From NCBI GenBank assembly GCA_051294375.1, contig CM119265.1, forward strand, positions 16,238,896-16,302,895: a DNA stretch of 64,000 nucleotides. Reading direction: 5' to 3'. Below the pieces are notes generated by a model. It had not been told where the DNA came from. It saw only the letters and a program-made list of their open reading frames with translations, and searched no databases. A program made the position numbers and the translations under genes. The stretch is from Paraspadella gotoi. Lineage: Eukaryota; Chaetognatha. Shown here one piece after another: positions 41,443-54,288 of this stretch (the stretch's first letter is position 1; every line of letters starts with the position of its first letter).

Positions 41443-44087
41443 TCCCTCTCCCCTTTCCTTTCCTCTAACCGTTTCTGTCTCCGACTGAATTCCCGGCTGG
41501 TTTTTAGCGACTGCTATTAAACTTCCTCCAACCGGCTTTACCCGTTTGTTCTCTTTTTATATTCGATGGGCGACGAATCTCTCGCACTCGTAGACAATGG
41601 TGGACATTGGTGGTCGTCTTTGTGGACGTTTTGGCGGTCATTGTGGTTGTCGTAAACGCAGTTTATGTTAAAGGCGTTGCCGAACATATCTTCCCCATTG
41701 AAGAAATGTTTTTTTTTAAATATTTTCAGACTGACGTTTTTTTAAGTTATGGTCTCTGTGTTTAAGAATATATTCATTATACAGTGACAATAACGACTAA
41801 ATTTTTAAAAAAGATTATGCATAGACATTAAAAGTTGATCTCTTATCGATTGGGAACTCGGAACTTCAAACAGTCAACTTAATCAAAAGCGACATTTTTT
41901 TATCGAACAGGGGATATGATTTTCGTCTTGAAACTTGATCGGGTGGTCCTTTATATTCTGTGTGGTGGTTAACTTATCTTTTTACGCCTAAAGTCTACTG
42001 TAAGCTCTACCCCTCCACCCCACCGCTTCCGTTCTCCTTCCGTCTCGCTAATGGCTTCCCGCTTTTCCTTTTATCCCCCCCCCCCGGGACGGCGCGGCGA
42101 TTCCGCTTTCTCTCCCGCGAGCCCGAGGATTCTCTTCGCCCCACCTTCCGACCATTCGGCTTCTTCCGCGGTTCAATGACGGTTTAATGGAAAACTTTTG
42201 GCGGCGAACGGACTTCGATGGATGACCACGAGGGCAAATGGTGGAATATAGAAATGCTGTTGGCGCCCGGAGGAGGCTGATGGGTGTCTACTGTCTAGGC
42301 AGGAAGTTTGGCCGCAAATCGTGGCCTCTCCCCCCCCCCTAAAAAAGACAGTGTTGTGTATTTTCTGTAACTTGAAGCTAACTTCTGCGGCGTGAGAAAA
42401 ATATGTATTATCAGTCTTATTGCCAAAAGTTATTGATAGAGATCTTCCAACGCCGACCGACTGACAATTGTTATAAGTGACGAAAAAAAAGAAAAAAAAC
42501 CGACAATTTTATTGTCCTCAAATGATTATAGGAAACTAACTATCAAACGTCGTCAAACTCTGTCATTCATGTTCCTTAATTATTTTTTTTTCCAAAATAT
42601 TTTTCAATTGAATTTCGGTTTTTCTTAATTTTCCTTTTTCTCGCTGTGTTATTTTCCTTTTTTTTTCCAACAATTCTTTCTTCACAATTATACCATTTCC
42701 CTCGTTTACTATCTTTCCTCCACATTCTGTCACTATCTCTCTCCTCTCACTCTTCTGCCTTTTTCCAGGTTCGATCTCTTTATGCGAATCTTCCTCTCCA
42801 AATTCCCGGCCACCTTGCGACGGGAGGAGGAAGACTCGTCCGTTGTTCTTTTCACGGCCTCGTTGTTGCGATGCACCGCCGTCAGATGTCTCCCGATACT
42901 CGACAAGATGATCAAGTAAACTTCATGATGATTTTTGTTGTTGTTGTTTTCTTTGGTGGTTGATTCACTAATTTTTTTCAATGTTGTTGGCATTTTGTGT
43001 CCGTTTGGGTGGGTCCATTTCCACCCCAAAAAATCCTTCCACGCTCCGTTGAAATTTAATTTAGAAAAGTGAAAGCGATCAAATTTAAGCGCGTGAAATC
43101 CTCGCTAGCCTCCAATTTTTTTCTCTTTTTTTGTTGAAAAAAATTTATGACAACGAGTGCCGCCTACTTTTTATTCCTCGAAAAAAAAAATTACATGATT
43201 TATTCCGCGCCTCTGGCCAATTTTTTTTTATCCATTTCTCCTTGTGCTCTAGTTTGGTTTGCAATTTCCAAAAGAAAAGGGTCTCCGGCTTCTGATTTGG
43301 AAAAAAAATAAAATTTGCAATGCTAACCAGCGCGCTTCTGCTTCGCCTTGAGGCAAATTGTCAATACCGCCTCCAGATTTAACATTCAGCTCTCCCCAAT
43401 TTCTCTTTAAAAAGTTTTCGAATGACTTTTCACTCGGTCTACCCTTACCCCTTCTCCGGGCGTTCATGCCCCTCTTCCATTTCCCCCCCCTCCCCAGATA
43501 TCGCCACGCTGTCTTCCCCATTTTCTCCCGGATGTTGAGCTTCGACGTTTCGTCTTCCGTCCGCTTGGCGCGCGACGGTCTCTTCCTCCTCAGCCTCTTC
43601 CTCCTCTTCGTCGATTCGCCGGTCGTCGTGGCGGAGGCGTTGGCCGTCGGGCTCCTTCATTTCCCGACGCTGGCCGCCATCTGCGGGCCGTACGATGAGA
43701 CGGAGTGCGAGGTAAACGACGACGACGCCGCCGGCGCCGCCTCAGAGGACGAAGAAGAGCGCGATTCAAAGCGCCACCTGCTCTCGAAATTGTTGGAGGC
43801 GTTGATTCACGTTTCGACGCTGGGAGGACGAGACGTGCGGCGCCATCTGCTTCTTGGCGGCGCCATGATTTGGCTTTGGGAGTTGGAGGCGCGCGTGGCT
43901 AAGTTGGTGGCGCCGCCGAACGCGTCTGCGTTTTGGGAGGGAACGTCGACGCAGACGCCCGTTGAGATGGAGATGCGGACGGAATCGACGAAGACGAAGA
44001 CGAAAAAGAAGACGAAGATGACGACGACGAAAGGCGATCAGAAGACGAAGTTGCGACGAAGACGAAGAAAACGACGAAAGCGACGTA

Positions 44088-44128
<41 letters not shown>

Positions 44129-47010
44129 TTGGGCGTCGGGACGAACGAGGCTCTATCCGTTGAAGAAAGCGGCGACGACTGCGAGGACAGTGCCGACGGC
44201 GGAGACGGCGGCGACGGTGTAGGAGGCGGCGACTGCTCTAATCTTTCCCCGTCGGAAAAGGAGATCGCTCGAATGGAGTTGTACGAGTACGACTACGACG
44301 AATACGACGATAAAGATGACGACGACGAAGACGACGAAGACGACGACGAAGAAAAGGTCGACGAATCGAAAATCGTGATCGAGATCGAAAGTCAAAAGGG
44401 TGAAAATCTCGAAAGAAGAGATGAAAAAGAAGGGATCGACGGGGACGGCGAAAATGACGACGACGACGACGACGATCGTGAAAAAGAGGAAGGCGACGTC
44501 GACGACGACGAAAACGAAGAATTCAAAGGACGAAGTCGCCTTTTTCGATCCGACGATCGCGAGGAGAAGAGAGAGACGGAGGGGAAGGTGGGAGACTTGA
44601 AGGAGGAGGAGGAAGAGGTGGAGGAGGAAAAGGAGGAGACGAGGAAGGAGGAAGAAAATAAGGCTGAGCAGAGAGAGAATAATTCGGAGGAGGAAAATTC
44701 TCTTTCCGAGGAAAATGAGAACCGAAATTGCGCGCCGGAAGACCCGCCTCGGCGCCGGGATCCGGAGAAGCGTCGCTCGCCCGACGAAGACGACGAAGAC
44801 CGTAAAGAGGAAAATAACGACGACGACGACGACAAAGAAGACGAGGAAAAATCAAAGAACAACGAGGAAGTCACCGTCGAAGGAGAAATTGCAGGCGACG
44901 TTTTTCCGGTCAAACAATTTTATGGATTTTTTTCGGGAGGGGGGACTGGGGGGGTAGGATTTTTTTCCCTTCGAGGAAGATGGCGGTAGGTGGAGATAGG
45001 CGGTAGGAGGCGGAAATAGGCGGGCAGGCAGGTAGAGATAAACCGGAGGGCAGGCGGAGATAAGCGGCCAAGCAGGTGGAGATCGGCAGGAAACTACAAT
45101 ATAGAAATCGTTGAGATAAGGACACGAAGACCGTGGGGTTCGAAAGAGAATCCCGCTTGACTGTGAGTGGAGAAAAGAAATGAAAACAGGAACGATTTCA
45201 TTAGGAAAGAAAGTCGGAAAGAGGACGTTCTTATAATTTGAGGTCCAAATACTTGAAAGGCTCACAGATGGGAGATCCCAGATGAGATTCGAAAGATGAC
45301 AGATAAGTTATAAGAGGTGAGAAAGGTCGAGAGATGAGAGATGAAAGATGCGCGGGAAACCGACGGAAGATGGCGCAGGAGATTGAAGAGACGGAAGCGA
45401 CTCGAAGGATAAAAATAGATTACGTTGGAGGTCGACGTCGAACGCAGACTTCCGACTGAAGAGTTAAGACACGTCCCAGTTATTTTTAGCTTATTTTTAA
45501 CGATAATAATCAGGCTTCTCGGATGGATAGGATAGGCGTAGTAATCGGGGTCGTTATTCTCTCTCTCTCTCTGTCTCTCTCGTCTGTCTCTCTCTCTCTC
45601 TCTCTCTTTCTCTTTAGCTGTCCACAATTTTAGTCCTTTCATTCATTCGTTGGGTCCTTAATTGATAATTATTTTATAATCAATTTCTTTTCCGTTCATT
45701 TACCGTTTTCTTTCATTAGTGCGTCGCCGGCAACGCCTCCAGCGCCCCGGGAATCCCGCCGACCGTAAAAGGCATCGAAACTGAGGGTAAGTCGGAAATC
45801 CGAGGCCACGAGTGAAATGTCGATTAGCAGCAGCGAAATCGATTCAACCAAAACAAAAAAAACCTGAAAACTTGAAAGTGGAGCGAAACTTTGGAAAAAA
45901 GATGTTAAAAATTCAGTGACGAACCGAAGTAATTTTGACGAAGCCGCCAACGCAAACTCGAATACCGACGACAAGGCCAACGCCAACGCCAACGCCAACG
46001 CCAACGCCGGCGGAAACTCAAAATGTGACAAAGAGACAAAAAGGTAAGTAAAAAACCTTCATTTGAAAAAAAAACATCTGTCAATCTTTTTTTAATTTCT
46101 TTTTTTTTGTTGTTGTTGTTTTTTTACTTTTTTCCCTCCATCTCGATTTTTTTAGTTTGCCAAGGGTGAAAATTGGCTGAGAAAATAAAATATAGTTTTT
46201 ATTTTTAATTTTTAGTAGAATGATGGACTGGTTGGTTGTATTTTAACAAAGTTAGATCTATTACTTTGTAAGATGCTTTGGTAGATTCTGTGCTTAGTAT
46301 TTATTTTTAATTCTTTTATCCCTTATCTTTTCTCCTTACGTTTCGTTTAAAACGTTCGTGACTGGTGAACATTTGTCGCCTTATCTCAAAAAAGAGTCGC
46401 CCTGTCTCTTTCCATTGCCGTCTTTTTCTCGCTGACAAGCGACCCCGAGAGAAACGGACGTTCGGGGTCAGCGATTTTCAGTTTTGTTTTTTTGTTTTTT
46501 TAAATATCCGGGTCTTTTCACATTTTTTTTTAGAGGAAGGAGGAATGGTTCTCAGTGCCGCCTTTAAAACGCCATCATGATGATGAAGATGATGATTGAT
46601 TGATTGATTGATTGATTGATTTATTGATTTGTTGGTAAGTTGGTTGGTTGGTTTGGTGGTTGGTTGGTTGGTCAGCCGAGAGTCATGGCGATTTAATAAC
46701 GGGCTTCGGTATGACCCTGTCGAAGGAAATTTATTGTTTTCTATGCATCATTTGAATTCCAGAGACTCTTTTTCTTTTTCTTATCTTGCCTCCTTTTTCT
46801 TTCCCTCTTTTCATTTTTCTCTCACTTTCGTCCTTTGTCAAATGAAACCCTTTTTTCAGTCTCTCGCCAGGTGACCTTTCGACCTCCATCCCGCGCAGGT
46901 TCGCGAATCTGAGTCGCCATCATCTCCTGGTGAAAACCTTGATCTCTACGTTGAACGGGGAAGAGACGACTTATTTTAAAGGCGAGAGAGAGAGAGGGAG
47001 AGGGAGAGGG

Positions 47011-47045
<35 letters not shown>

Positions 47046-47103
47046 AGAGGAGAGAGTGGAAAAGAAAAAAAATCTGAAAAAGGATAGCAAAGTAAGACAG
47101 GAA

Positions 47104-47176
<73 letters not shown>

Positions 47177-47246
47177 AGAGAGAGAAAGAGAGAGAAAGAG
47201 TGGGAAAAAGAAAAAAAGCTGAAAAAGAATAACAAAGAATAGACAG

Positions 47247-47310
<64 letters not shown>

Positions 47311-47410
47311 AGAGAGAGAAAGAGAGAGAAAGAGTGGGAAAAGAAAAAAAAGCTGAAAAAGAATAGCAAAGAATAGACAGAAAAAAATAAAGAGAGAGAG
47401 AGAGAGAGAA

Positions 47411-47456
<46 letters not shown>

Positions 47457-48091
47457 TTTGACGCTTTTCGACTCCACTATTTCAGGATGTTAAGCGCCGA
47501 GGAGCGAGCCTTGTCTTCGCTGCCCCCTTTTAAGCTGTGGTGTTCCAATCCTCCTTGTCAAGTCTCCGTGGATTCCGGAGTCGCCAAAGGAGGAGGTGCA
47601 TTTGTTATGGATCAAAAGTGGGATGGGATTGTAGAAAGAGAAAAGAGAGAAAGGGACAAAGAGAGAAACAGTTATAGAAAGAAAGTTATCGTGAGAGGAA
47701 AGTGGAAGTGAAAGCTTTTTTAATGTAGAAAAAATAGTGAAAGAAAGAAAATAAGAAAAAGTAAAAAAAAAAAAAAAAAAGAAGATTGTCTTTTTTGGCG
47801 ACCAGATTTCCCCCCCCCTCCTGCCCGTCGCCTCCTTGGTCTCCTCTCAAAAACTTGCCAGACCGACTAATTTGATTCCCGACGGACCCTTGACCGCCCG
47901 AGGGGGTGGGGTTGGAAATGAGGCCCATAATCCATCGGTCTCGAACCCTGGTCTTTTTGACGAGAAGAGGCGACGGATAAAACTTTTGTTTTTGTCGTTC
48001 GGTCGCTCGCGACGCGAGCAGCATCGTTTGTCAATGTCCGCGTTTAGCGACTTCTGTCTCTCGTTTTTTTTTTGGCGGACAAAACAAAACT

Positions 48092-48126
<35 letters not shown>

Positions 48127-48143
48127 CAGAGGAGAGAGAAGAG

Positions 48144-48202
<59 letters not shown>

Positions 48203-48553
48203 TTGCGTAACGCGTGGTTGCGCAAGCGGGAGGGCGAGGGAGTTTCTTTAGTTCATTCGCGCGAGAGCGATGGAGCGAATCTGGCGCCTACTGATTTCGA
48301 GGCGGCGACGAATTATGAGGATGAACTCGAGGGGCGCCGCTTTGGTCGCTGCGGCGGTTTTAATTGTGGGGGATGGTTGTGGTTGTCGCTGTGGATATCG
48401 TTGGACTTTGTTCCGGAGTTTTTCTGATCCAGTGATTTACATAAACGTTCTGGGAAAAATGGGGGCGTTGGAAGTTGAAGAATTAGGGTGGGAAAGAAAC
48501 TAAGGATCACTCGTTTCGCTGAGTGATTTTGATACTGTACACTCACTCGTGAT

Positions 48554-48633
<80 letters not shown>

Positions 48634-49080
48634 AGAGAGTGTCACGAAACTAGTAACGAACTAGTCTCAGTGGACCTCTCCTCGCTCGTTGACCCGTCAG
48701 GCTGTTACTGGGTGACGCCGTCGTCCACTTGCCTCGTCTTCGCCGGTGTGAAGCCCTGTGTCACTGGCTTGGTGGAAAGGTCCGAGTCCATCACGAGAGT
48801 CTGAGGCTCCGGTCTTGTGTCCTCTTGGTGGCCCTTCGCCCGCAAGTCTCTGGGCTTGTCTTGTACTTGTGGGGCAGTCTTTGGGGCTCGTGGCCCTAAC
48901 CACAGGACTAATGTAGAAAAGGTAGACTTGAGTGACGTGGCATCCTTGTCCGTAAAAGGCCGTTTGGGGACGGGTCTGAAGTCTGACTCTGAAACTGTGT
49001 GACTAGAAAAGTGAAGGAAACCGGTACAGGTAAGGCAAAGAAAGCAGACGAAAAAAGTACAAAGGAAACAAGTGAGCAAC

Positions 49081-49170
<90 letters not shown>

Positions 49171-50628
49171 TATGAAGCCGTTCGACGAAAGCATTTTCTT
49201 TTCGTTCCTAATAGTAATCTCCAAGTCCAAACCGTCCTGTACTGTTACACACTACACACTACACCCTACGAATAGCGTTCTTATTTTTTTAGATTCAAAT
49301 CAGGCGATTAAATAAACGAATAAGAAGAGAAGAGTTTAGGAGATTGAATCTCTGTGAATCATCCGGTTCGAGAGGTCGTGAAGCAGAAATCGGAGTGTGA
49401 AAATGGTAAAGCGTTTTTTTTTATCTGAAATAGCAGTAAAAAAAGTATAAAAAAAAACCCCGGTAGTAAAAAGGAAAACAAAAATATGGATAAAAAAGGG
49501 TTGGAGAAATGATTTCCTCCATTCCAAAGGTGAATGGGGATTTCCCTTTCTAACCCGAATTCCTTTTTCCTTTTTTTTTTTTTTTCTTTCCTCTTTTCGC
49601 TCCTTATCTTTTTCGCCTTCATCTTCTCCGCTTATTCTTCCCCCTCTCTCTCTCTTTTTCTCTGTCTTCCCTCTCCGCTCCCTCCCGCGTTGGTATTTTT
49701 TTCTTGTATCGAAAATCGGGAGACAAATGTTCCCATTTTTTTTTCTCTCTCGCGGGATTCGCGTGGAGGAAAATTTTTATCGCGAAAAACCCTGGAGGAA
49801 AATAAAGGAGATGAAGGGTTAAGGAGGCGTTAATGTGCGTCGAGAAAAAGGGGAAGGTTTTGTCACTTTTTTTGGCCGGATGACGAAATTTGTATCGAGG
49901 CCTAGTTCCGTGATTTCTAAGTCGAAAATACGTACGAAATACGACGCGACAGCTAAACAGTTGCAAAAGTTAGTGACGATATGAATTGGGATAAAAATTG
50001 GGCCTGGTTGAAATCGTGGTCATTGAGCGGATGGTTGGTTTGGACGCTAAGCGAGGAAATCGATCGTGAGACGCTCGTTCGGCGTTTCAGGATCCTCGCT
50101 CGTTTTTTGGTAAATGAGGCCCCTTCGACGCAGCCGGGGTGGGGATCCGGCGCGGCTCTGACGAGCGTGTCGAAGGCAGTTGGTTGAGGATTTCCCGTAA
50201 ATGATGGCCGTCGACTGTGGAGAATGGAGACCGCGGCAAAGAGGCCTTGAGAGGGTTGAGGACGGACGGTGGAGAAAGGGCGTCTCGGTAACGATCCGAC
50301 GAATATGGATAAACACTCGCTCTGTTGTGAATGGCGTCACGTTAAAAAAGATTTACTCTGGAAAACAGATTCATGGGCGTTGGATAAAGATTTTTAAACA
50401 AGAAGAATATTGAATCTTTGACCGAGAGATGGATGAAAGGATGCAAAGATGGATGAGACGGAGAGACGGATAAAGGGAGAATTGGACGCCTGGTTGGGAA
50501 GCGATGGAAGGATTAAGAAACTTTTTAATGGAAAAATATTTAAGCATAGAGGCTGCGCGGTCTGTAAAGAAAGAAAGGAATAATCAAGAACGAAATGAAG
50601 GTAATAAACAGAAAATGAGAGAGAGAGA

Positions 50629-50684
<56 letters not shown>

Positions 50685-51032
50685 GGAACTCTCTTGATAA
50701 AAGGGTCGAGGATTTGCCATGTATGACGAATGAGAAGAACACAAGAAAGAAGTGAATGAACTGCGCGGGCAAGAGAGAAAAAACAGTCGGGAAAAGGGGG
50801 AATTGATATCATAATTGAAGGGAACATGTCATTTGGACAAACGAAGAGAGAGATGATGATGATATTATTGATGCCCGAGCTTATATGTAGCTCTTAGTGC
50901 AATCATTTTTATAACGGAAGAATTTTTCCTGCCGCACGAGCTGTCTTAGGGCATTAATACTACATAACGGTTTAAAAATTATTCAGTACTACTACATTAA
51001 AATCGCCTTCCGCACGTGCGGTCTTAGGGCGT

Positions 51033-51121
<89 letters not shown>

Positions 51122-52448
51122 GAAATACAGCTGAGGAGAAGGAAAGAGCCCTTCTCTGACGGTCGCTGAACGACGAAAAACCTGAATGTGCCTTTTTTTT
51201 TATTCTTTATCCTTTTTTTTTCGTTTTAAATTTTGACTCAATATTCTGCGACGCTGTCGCCGTCGTGTCTTTGAGTCTTGACGAAGGCAAAAGCCAAGGC
51301 GGAGAGAAAATGCTAGATGACGAGCGGAATAATTTAGTCGAAGGAAAGAGGAGGAAAAAGTGGAGCTTTTTTTTTTCTTTTTTTTTTTTTTGACTGACGA
51401 GAATTGACGTGAATGTACGTTCGACGCGCGGATCGAATCTTTATCCCCGTATTCATTATAATCCTTTTGATGGAAAAGAACGAGGCTCTCGACGCGTATT
51501 ATGAAGGGCAGGGGGTTTTTTTTCGCTTGTGTTGTTTTTAGAATTTTAAATATGGAAATCGGTATAGTCACAAGTTGTATTTTTCTCAAGGAAAGACTTT
51601 TCGTTCCCAACTTTTCAATTTCGATATTTTGTATCTTTAACTATTTTGAAGGTTTTCTTTTCGCTAATCCTTAGCGGCGATTAATTAAAAGTCTTGCTTC
51701 GAATGATGACAGTATGCAGCACCCGCTGCAAATCAACCACCCCCCTCACTATAAGAGCTTAGTAGGGTGGATGACGGAAAATTTCACAGGGCTCGCTATC
51801 AAGCCAGAACGACTACATTAAGAGCTTAGTAGGTGGATGACGGAAAATATCACAGGCCTTGCTATAGAGCCAGAACGACTACACTATAAGAGCTTAGTAG
51901 GGTGGATGACGGAAAATATCACAGGGCCTTACTATCGAGCCAGAACGACTACACTTTAAGAGCTTAGTAGGGTGGATGACGGAAAATATCATCAGGCCAT
52001 TGCTATCGGATCCAGAAACCGACAGTACACTTTAAAGCTTAGTAGGGGTGGATGACGGAAAATATCACAGGGCCTTACTATCGACGCCAGAACGACTACA
52101 CTTTAAGAGCTTAGTAGGGTGGAGGATGGAAAATATCACAGGGCCTTGCTATCAAGCCAGAACGACTACACTATAAGAGCTTAGTAGGGTGGATGACGGA
52201 AAATATCACAGGGCCTCGCTATCGAGCCAGAACGACTATAGTAAGGTAACTACTCTCAATATATCGGGGAAATAAGATCCACCATCATTCAGGTTTGCCG
52301 ATCTCGTGTCGAGGATGCGGACTCATGCGGTATTGTTCAGAGGAGTGCGAAAAGTATCACCTCCGCTACTATCACACTTGCGAAGTCTACGAAGACGAAC
52401 AGAGTGTCGGGTGTGACGAATACTACGAGAACGATGGCGGAGGCGGCG

Positions 52449-52507
<59 letters not shown>

Positions 52508-52588
52508 GGCGGCGGCGGTGGTGAAATCGGTGGCTGCATTGGCGGCGGCGACTGTGACCAAAACGATTTTATTACGATTCGGTTGTAA
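39684..52588 (+). CDS. Acidic armadillo-like repeat protein with C-terminal MYND zinc finger
   Basis: Exons in matching phase: 39684-39746 (MEDNDDDDNDVPLHL), 39925-40156, 40238-40333, 40562-40709, 42769-42915, 43498 to about 44880-44960, 45720-45786, 45917-46043, 46860 to about 46962, 47486-47595 and 52293-52588. Exon 2 has a Ser run from (TCG)n. Exons 3-6 encode Leu-rich paired helices (LVKEFLQCLEADD, GFDLFMRIFLSKF, LLHFPTLAAIC) of armadillo/HEAT type. Exon 6 then becomes a very acidic Asp/Glu tail with a 13-Gly run; exon 8 has an Asn-Ala repeat. The last two exons split a MYND finger: CSNPPC, then CRGC, RYCSEEC, H and HTC. MYND fingers bind Pro-rich peptides in other proteins. The end ends in a long Gly run. 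The exact donors of exons 6 and 9 are unresolved, so the middle could be alternative isoforms or separate models. Confidence 0.72.
41350..41450. repeat. CT microsatellite
   Basis: Two (CT)n runs separated by CCTACAACT, in intron 4 of the MYND gene. Confidence 0.95.
44985..45090. repeat. Imperfect G-rich minisatellite
   Basis: Six or seven variants of GGCGGAGATAGGC/AGGTGGAGAT, period about 14-18 bp, directly after the long acidic exon of the MYND gene. Confidence 0.7.
45555..45610. repeat. CT microsatellite
   Basis: (CT)n with two CTGT interruptions, in an intron of the MYND gene. Confidence 0.9.
46592..46675. repeat. GATT and TTGG tetranucleotide repeats
   Basis: (GATT)n at about 46592-46630, then (TTGG)n at about 46636-46672, in an intron of the MYND gene. 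Confidence 0.9.
46981..47450. repeat. Compound satellite: GA tracts and a repeated 57-bp block
   Basis: A block starting GTGGAAAAGAAAAAAAATCTG and containing GATAGCAAAG occurs at 47056, 47200 and 47334 (spacings 144 and 134). Pure (GA)n tracts separate the copies. The Arg-Glu and Ser-Leu frames here are repeat artefacts. Confidence 0.9.
48095..48200. repeat. GA microsatellite at the left edge of the duplicated block
   Basis: (GA)n with AAGCAGAG interruption. Further GA tracts in the same intron lie at 48555-48629, 49085-49165, 50617-50685 and 51031-51120, each with an eroded counterpart in the second copy. Confidence 0.9.
48270..48503 (+). CDS. Hypothetical ORF inside a MYND-gene intron
   Basis: ATG frame of 77 codons: a basic start (MERIWRLLISRRRRIMRMNS), a short hydrophobic stretch (GAALVAAAVLIVG), a CGCRCG motif, then GKMGALEVEELGW. 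An overlapping frame (48200-48427) is also open and acidic, so coding status and frame are unsure. Confidence 0.22.
   Translation: MERIWRLLISRRRRIMRMNSRGAALVAAAVLIVGDGCGCRCGYRWTLFRSFSDPVIYINVLGKMGALEVEELGWERN
48705..49002 (-). CDS. Possible 3' terminal exon nested in the MYND intron
   Basis: On the minus strand an acceptor with a fair pyrimidine tract (TTCCTTCACTTTTCTAG) is followed by 98 open codons to a TAA. The peptide is hydrophilic and Lys/Pro/Thr-rich (ESDFRPVPKRPFTDKDATSL near its start, AKTRQVDDGVTQ at its end). GC content fits an exon. No upstream exon or family is recognised. Confidence 0.33.
49981..50187 (+). CDS. Hypothetical ORF inside a MYND-gene intron
   Basis: ATG frame of 68 codons, Trp-rich at its start (MNWDKNWAWLKSWSLSGWLV) then charged (SEEIDRETLVRRFRILARFL). 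A GTAAAT after the Leu codon could be a donor. A minus-strand ORF overlaps. It cannot belong to the MYND transcript between the last two exons without breaking the zinc finger. Confidence 0.25.
   Translation: MNWDKNWAWLKSWSLSGWLVWTLSEEIDRETLVRRFRILARFLVNEAPSTQPGWGSGAALTSVSKAVG
51755..52245. repeat. About seven tandem units of about 70 bp
   Basis: GAGCTTAGTAGGGTGGATGA starts near 51755, 51822, 51890, 51960, 52035, 52107 and 52177 (spacings 67-75). Each unit also holds GGAAAATATCACAGGGCC and AGCCAGAACGACTAC. The array ends about 50 bp before the MYND exon. Confidence 0.93.
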
Positions 52589-53082
52589 TTTCAGTTTTGC
52601 TTACTTTACGTAGCTTCACTTCAGTTCAAATCATCCAATATTGTTACACTGAATAAATGTTGAGTCTTACCTGTCAAGGCAACCGTTTTTACCGTTAAAA
52701 GAGATAAAGATGGGAGAAATTTTCTTTTTAAAGGGACGCTGCCGATTTTGGTTCCCGCCTATTATCATTTTGTAGCGATCTTTCAACGCCCTCGCTAAAC
52801 GGGGTTCAATTTGTCGCGATGTTCGTGCGATTAGGTTAGTTTCGGTAAAAGAAATCAATTTGGTTGCAGTGGAGGAAGTCAAGCTTGCCAAGATAAAGCA
52901 GGTTGCCAAATGCAAGTTTAAAATGGTCTGGCTTTTGCGTTTTAGCTCGTACTGTGTTTCCTTTGCTTTGGGAGGGTTTATATAAAGTTATTCCGCTTGT
53001 GTCACTTCGTTTGTGATGAATATAGCAAGGGACTTTAGTACGGCGGCATCTCGTCGGAACCTTGGTTGCTGCGGTTACGTCG

Positions 53083-53158
53083 ACTCCTTACCGCTTTTCC
53101 GGGATCGAACCCGAGACGCACGATTGGGACGGTGCGTTAGCCTGTTCGGCCACATGGA
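53083..53158 (-). other. tRNA-like sequence, probably a SINE head
   Basis: On the minus strand an A-box TGGCCGAACAGG and a perfect B-box GGTTCGATCCC (53111-53101) are about 41 bp apart. The anticodon stem CGCAC/GTGCG has a 10-nt loop and the T stem has a mismatch, so it is not a functional tRNA. It is repeated, eroded, at 59127-59190 in the second copy. Confidence 0.5.
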
Positions 53159-53813
53159 ATAAGCCGATAGCAAATGGTATTGATTGATTAAGTTATTTAG
53201 AGACATTAATTTCTTGTTAAATCTAAAAACTATGTAACTTTCAAATGTAAAAAAATATTTATATATATTACTAAGACACTGTTTATTGTTTTCTGTGTCA
53301 AGTTCGATTGTTTAATGGTCAAACTCTAATTGTCCAATCGGTTGTTATCTTGAAATTGAAATGAAAGGTTGAACGAACTTCGATTTTTTCGTGGGGCGTT
53401 GAAAAGATTAAAGGAAGAAGCGGCCTTCATTTTAAAATGGGTGGATAAAGAATTAAGATAGAACAACCATTGGTTATAAAGGATCGACACTTTAACAAAG
53501 CAAAAGCAGCCTCTTAATCCCCCTTTTTGCCAAACTCTTCTCTCTCTCTCCTCTCTCTCTCTCTCCTCTCTCTCCCCGTCCTAATTGTTTTGTTTCCAAT
53601 TTGGAAGGAGGACGCTAAATCGATCAAGGCCTTTTCCATATGTAGTCTTACCTCGAAACGCGAAACTCCCTCTCGCTCGCTGCTCGTTCTGCCGTCGGCG
53701 AGAAAGGTTTCCACGCGTGCTTGGTCGCTTTGCTTGGTTGTCCATGCTGTCGTGCTTGTCGTTTCCGCTCTCTTGTCTCATCTCCGAGATTAAGTGGGTT
53801 GCGACCGCGCGCT

Positions 53814-53838
53814 NNNNNNNNNNNNNNNNNNNNNNNNN
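53814..53838. other. Assembly gap, 25 N
   Basis: Exactly 25 N, a placeholder size, between two copies of the same sequence. Confidence 0.99.
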
Positions 53839-54256
53839 GGAAAAGGAAGAGAGAGAGGAGAGAGAGAGAGAGAGAGAGAGAGTGTTGCGTAACGCGTGTT
53901 GCGCAAGCGGAGGGCGAGGGAGTTCTTGTAGTTCATTCGCGCGTAAGAGCGATGGAGCGAATCTGCGCCTTACGATTTCGAGGCGGCGACGAATTATGAG
54001 GATGAACTCGAGGGGCGCCGCTTGGGCTCACCTGCGGCGGTTTAAATTGTGGGGGATGTTGTGGTTGCGCTGTGATTATCGTTGGCTTGTCCGGAGTTTT
54101 TTCTGATCCATGATTTACATAAACTTTGGGAAAAATGGGGGCGTTGGAAGTGAAGATTAGGGCTGGGAAAGAAACTAAGGATACTCGTTTCGCTGATGAT
54201 TATTGATACTGTACACTCACTCGTGAATGAAGAGAGAGAAGAGAGACAGAGAGAGA

Positions 54257-54288
<32 letters not shown>

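Larger units (their letters stand above)
48130..53813 (+). repeat. Large direct repeat, copy 1 (good quality)
   Basis: From GTGTTGCGTAACGCGTGGTT (48200) to GGGTTGCGACCGCGCGCT (53813) this segment is repeated in the same order at 53839-59824. Copy 1 has intact frames, including the last exon of the MYND gene, and ends exactly at the N gap. Confidence 0.95.

Noticed and set aside
44392-44913. 173-codon poly-Ser ORF on the minus strand
   Set aside because: Complement of the Asp/Glu-rich exon of the MYND gene (GAC/GAA codons read as GTC/TTC/TCT).
47938-48010. tRNA gene (B-box-like GGTTCGAGACC on minus)
   Set aside because: No A-box at the right distance and no cloverleaf.
52337-52613. Ala-rich ORFs on both strands over the MYND exon
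   Set aside because: Alternate readings of the (GGC)n glycine repeat.
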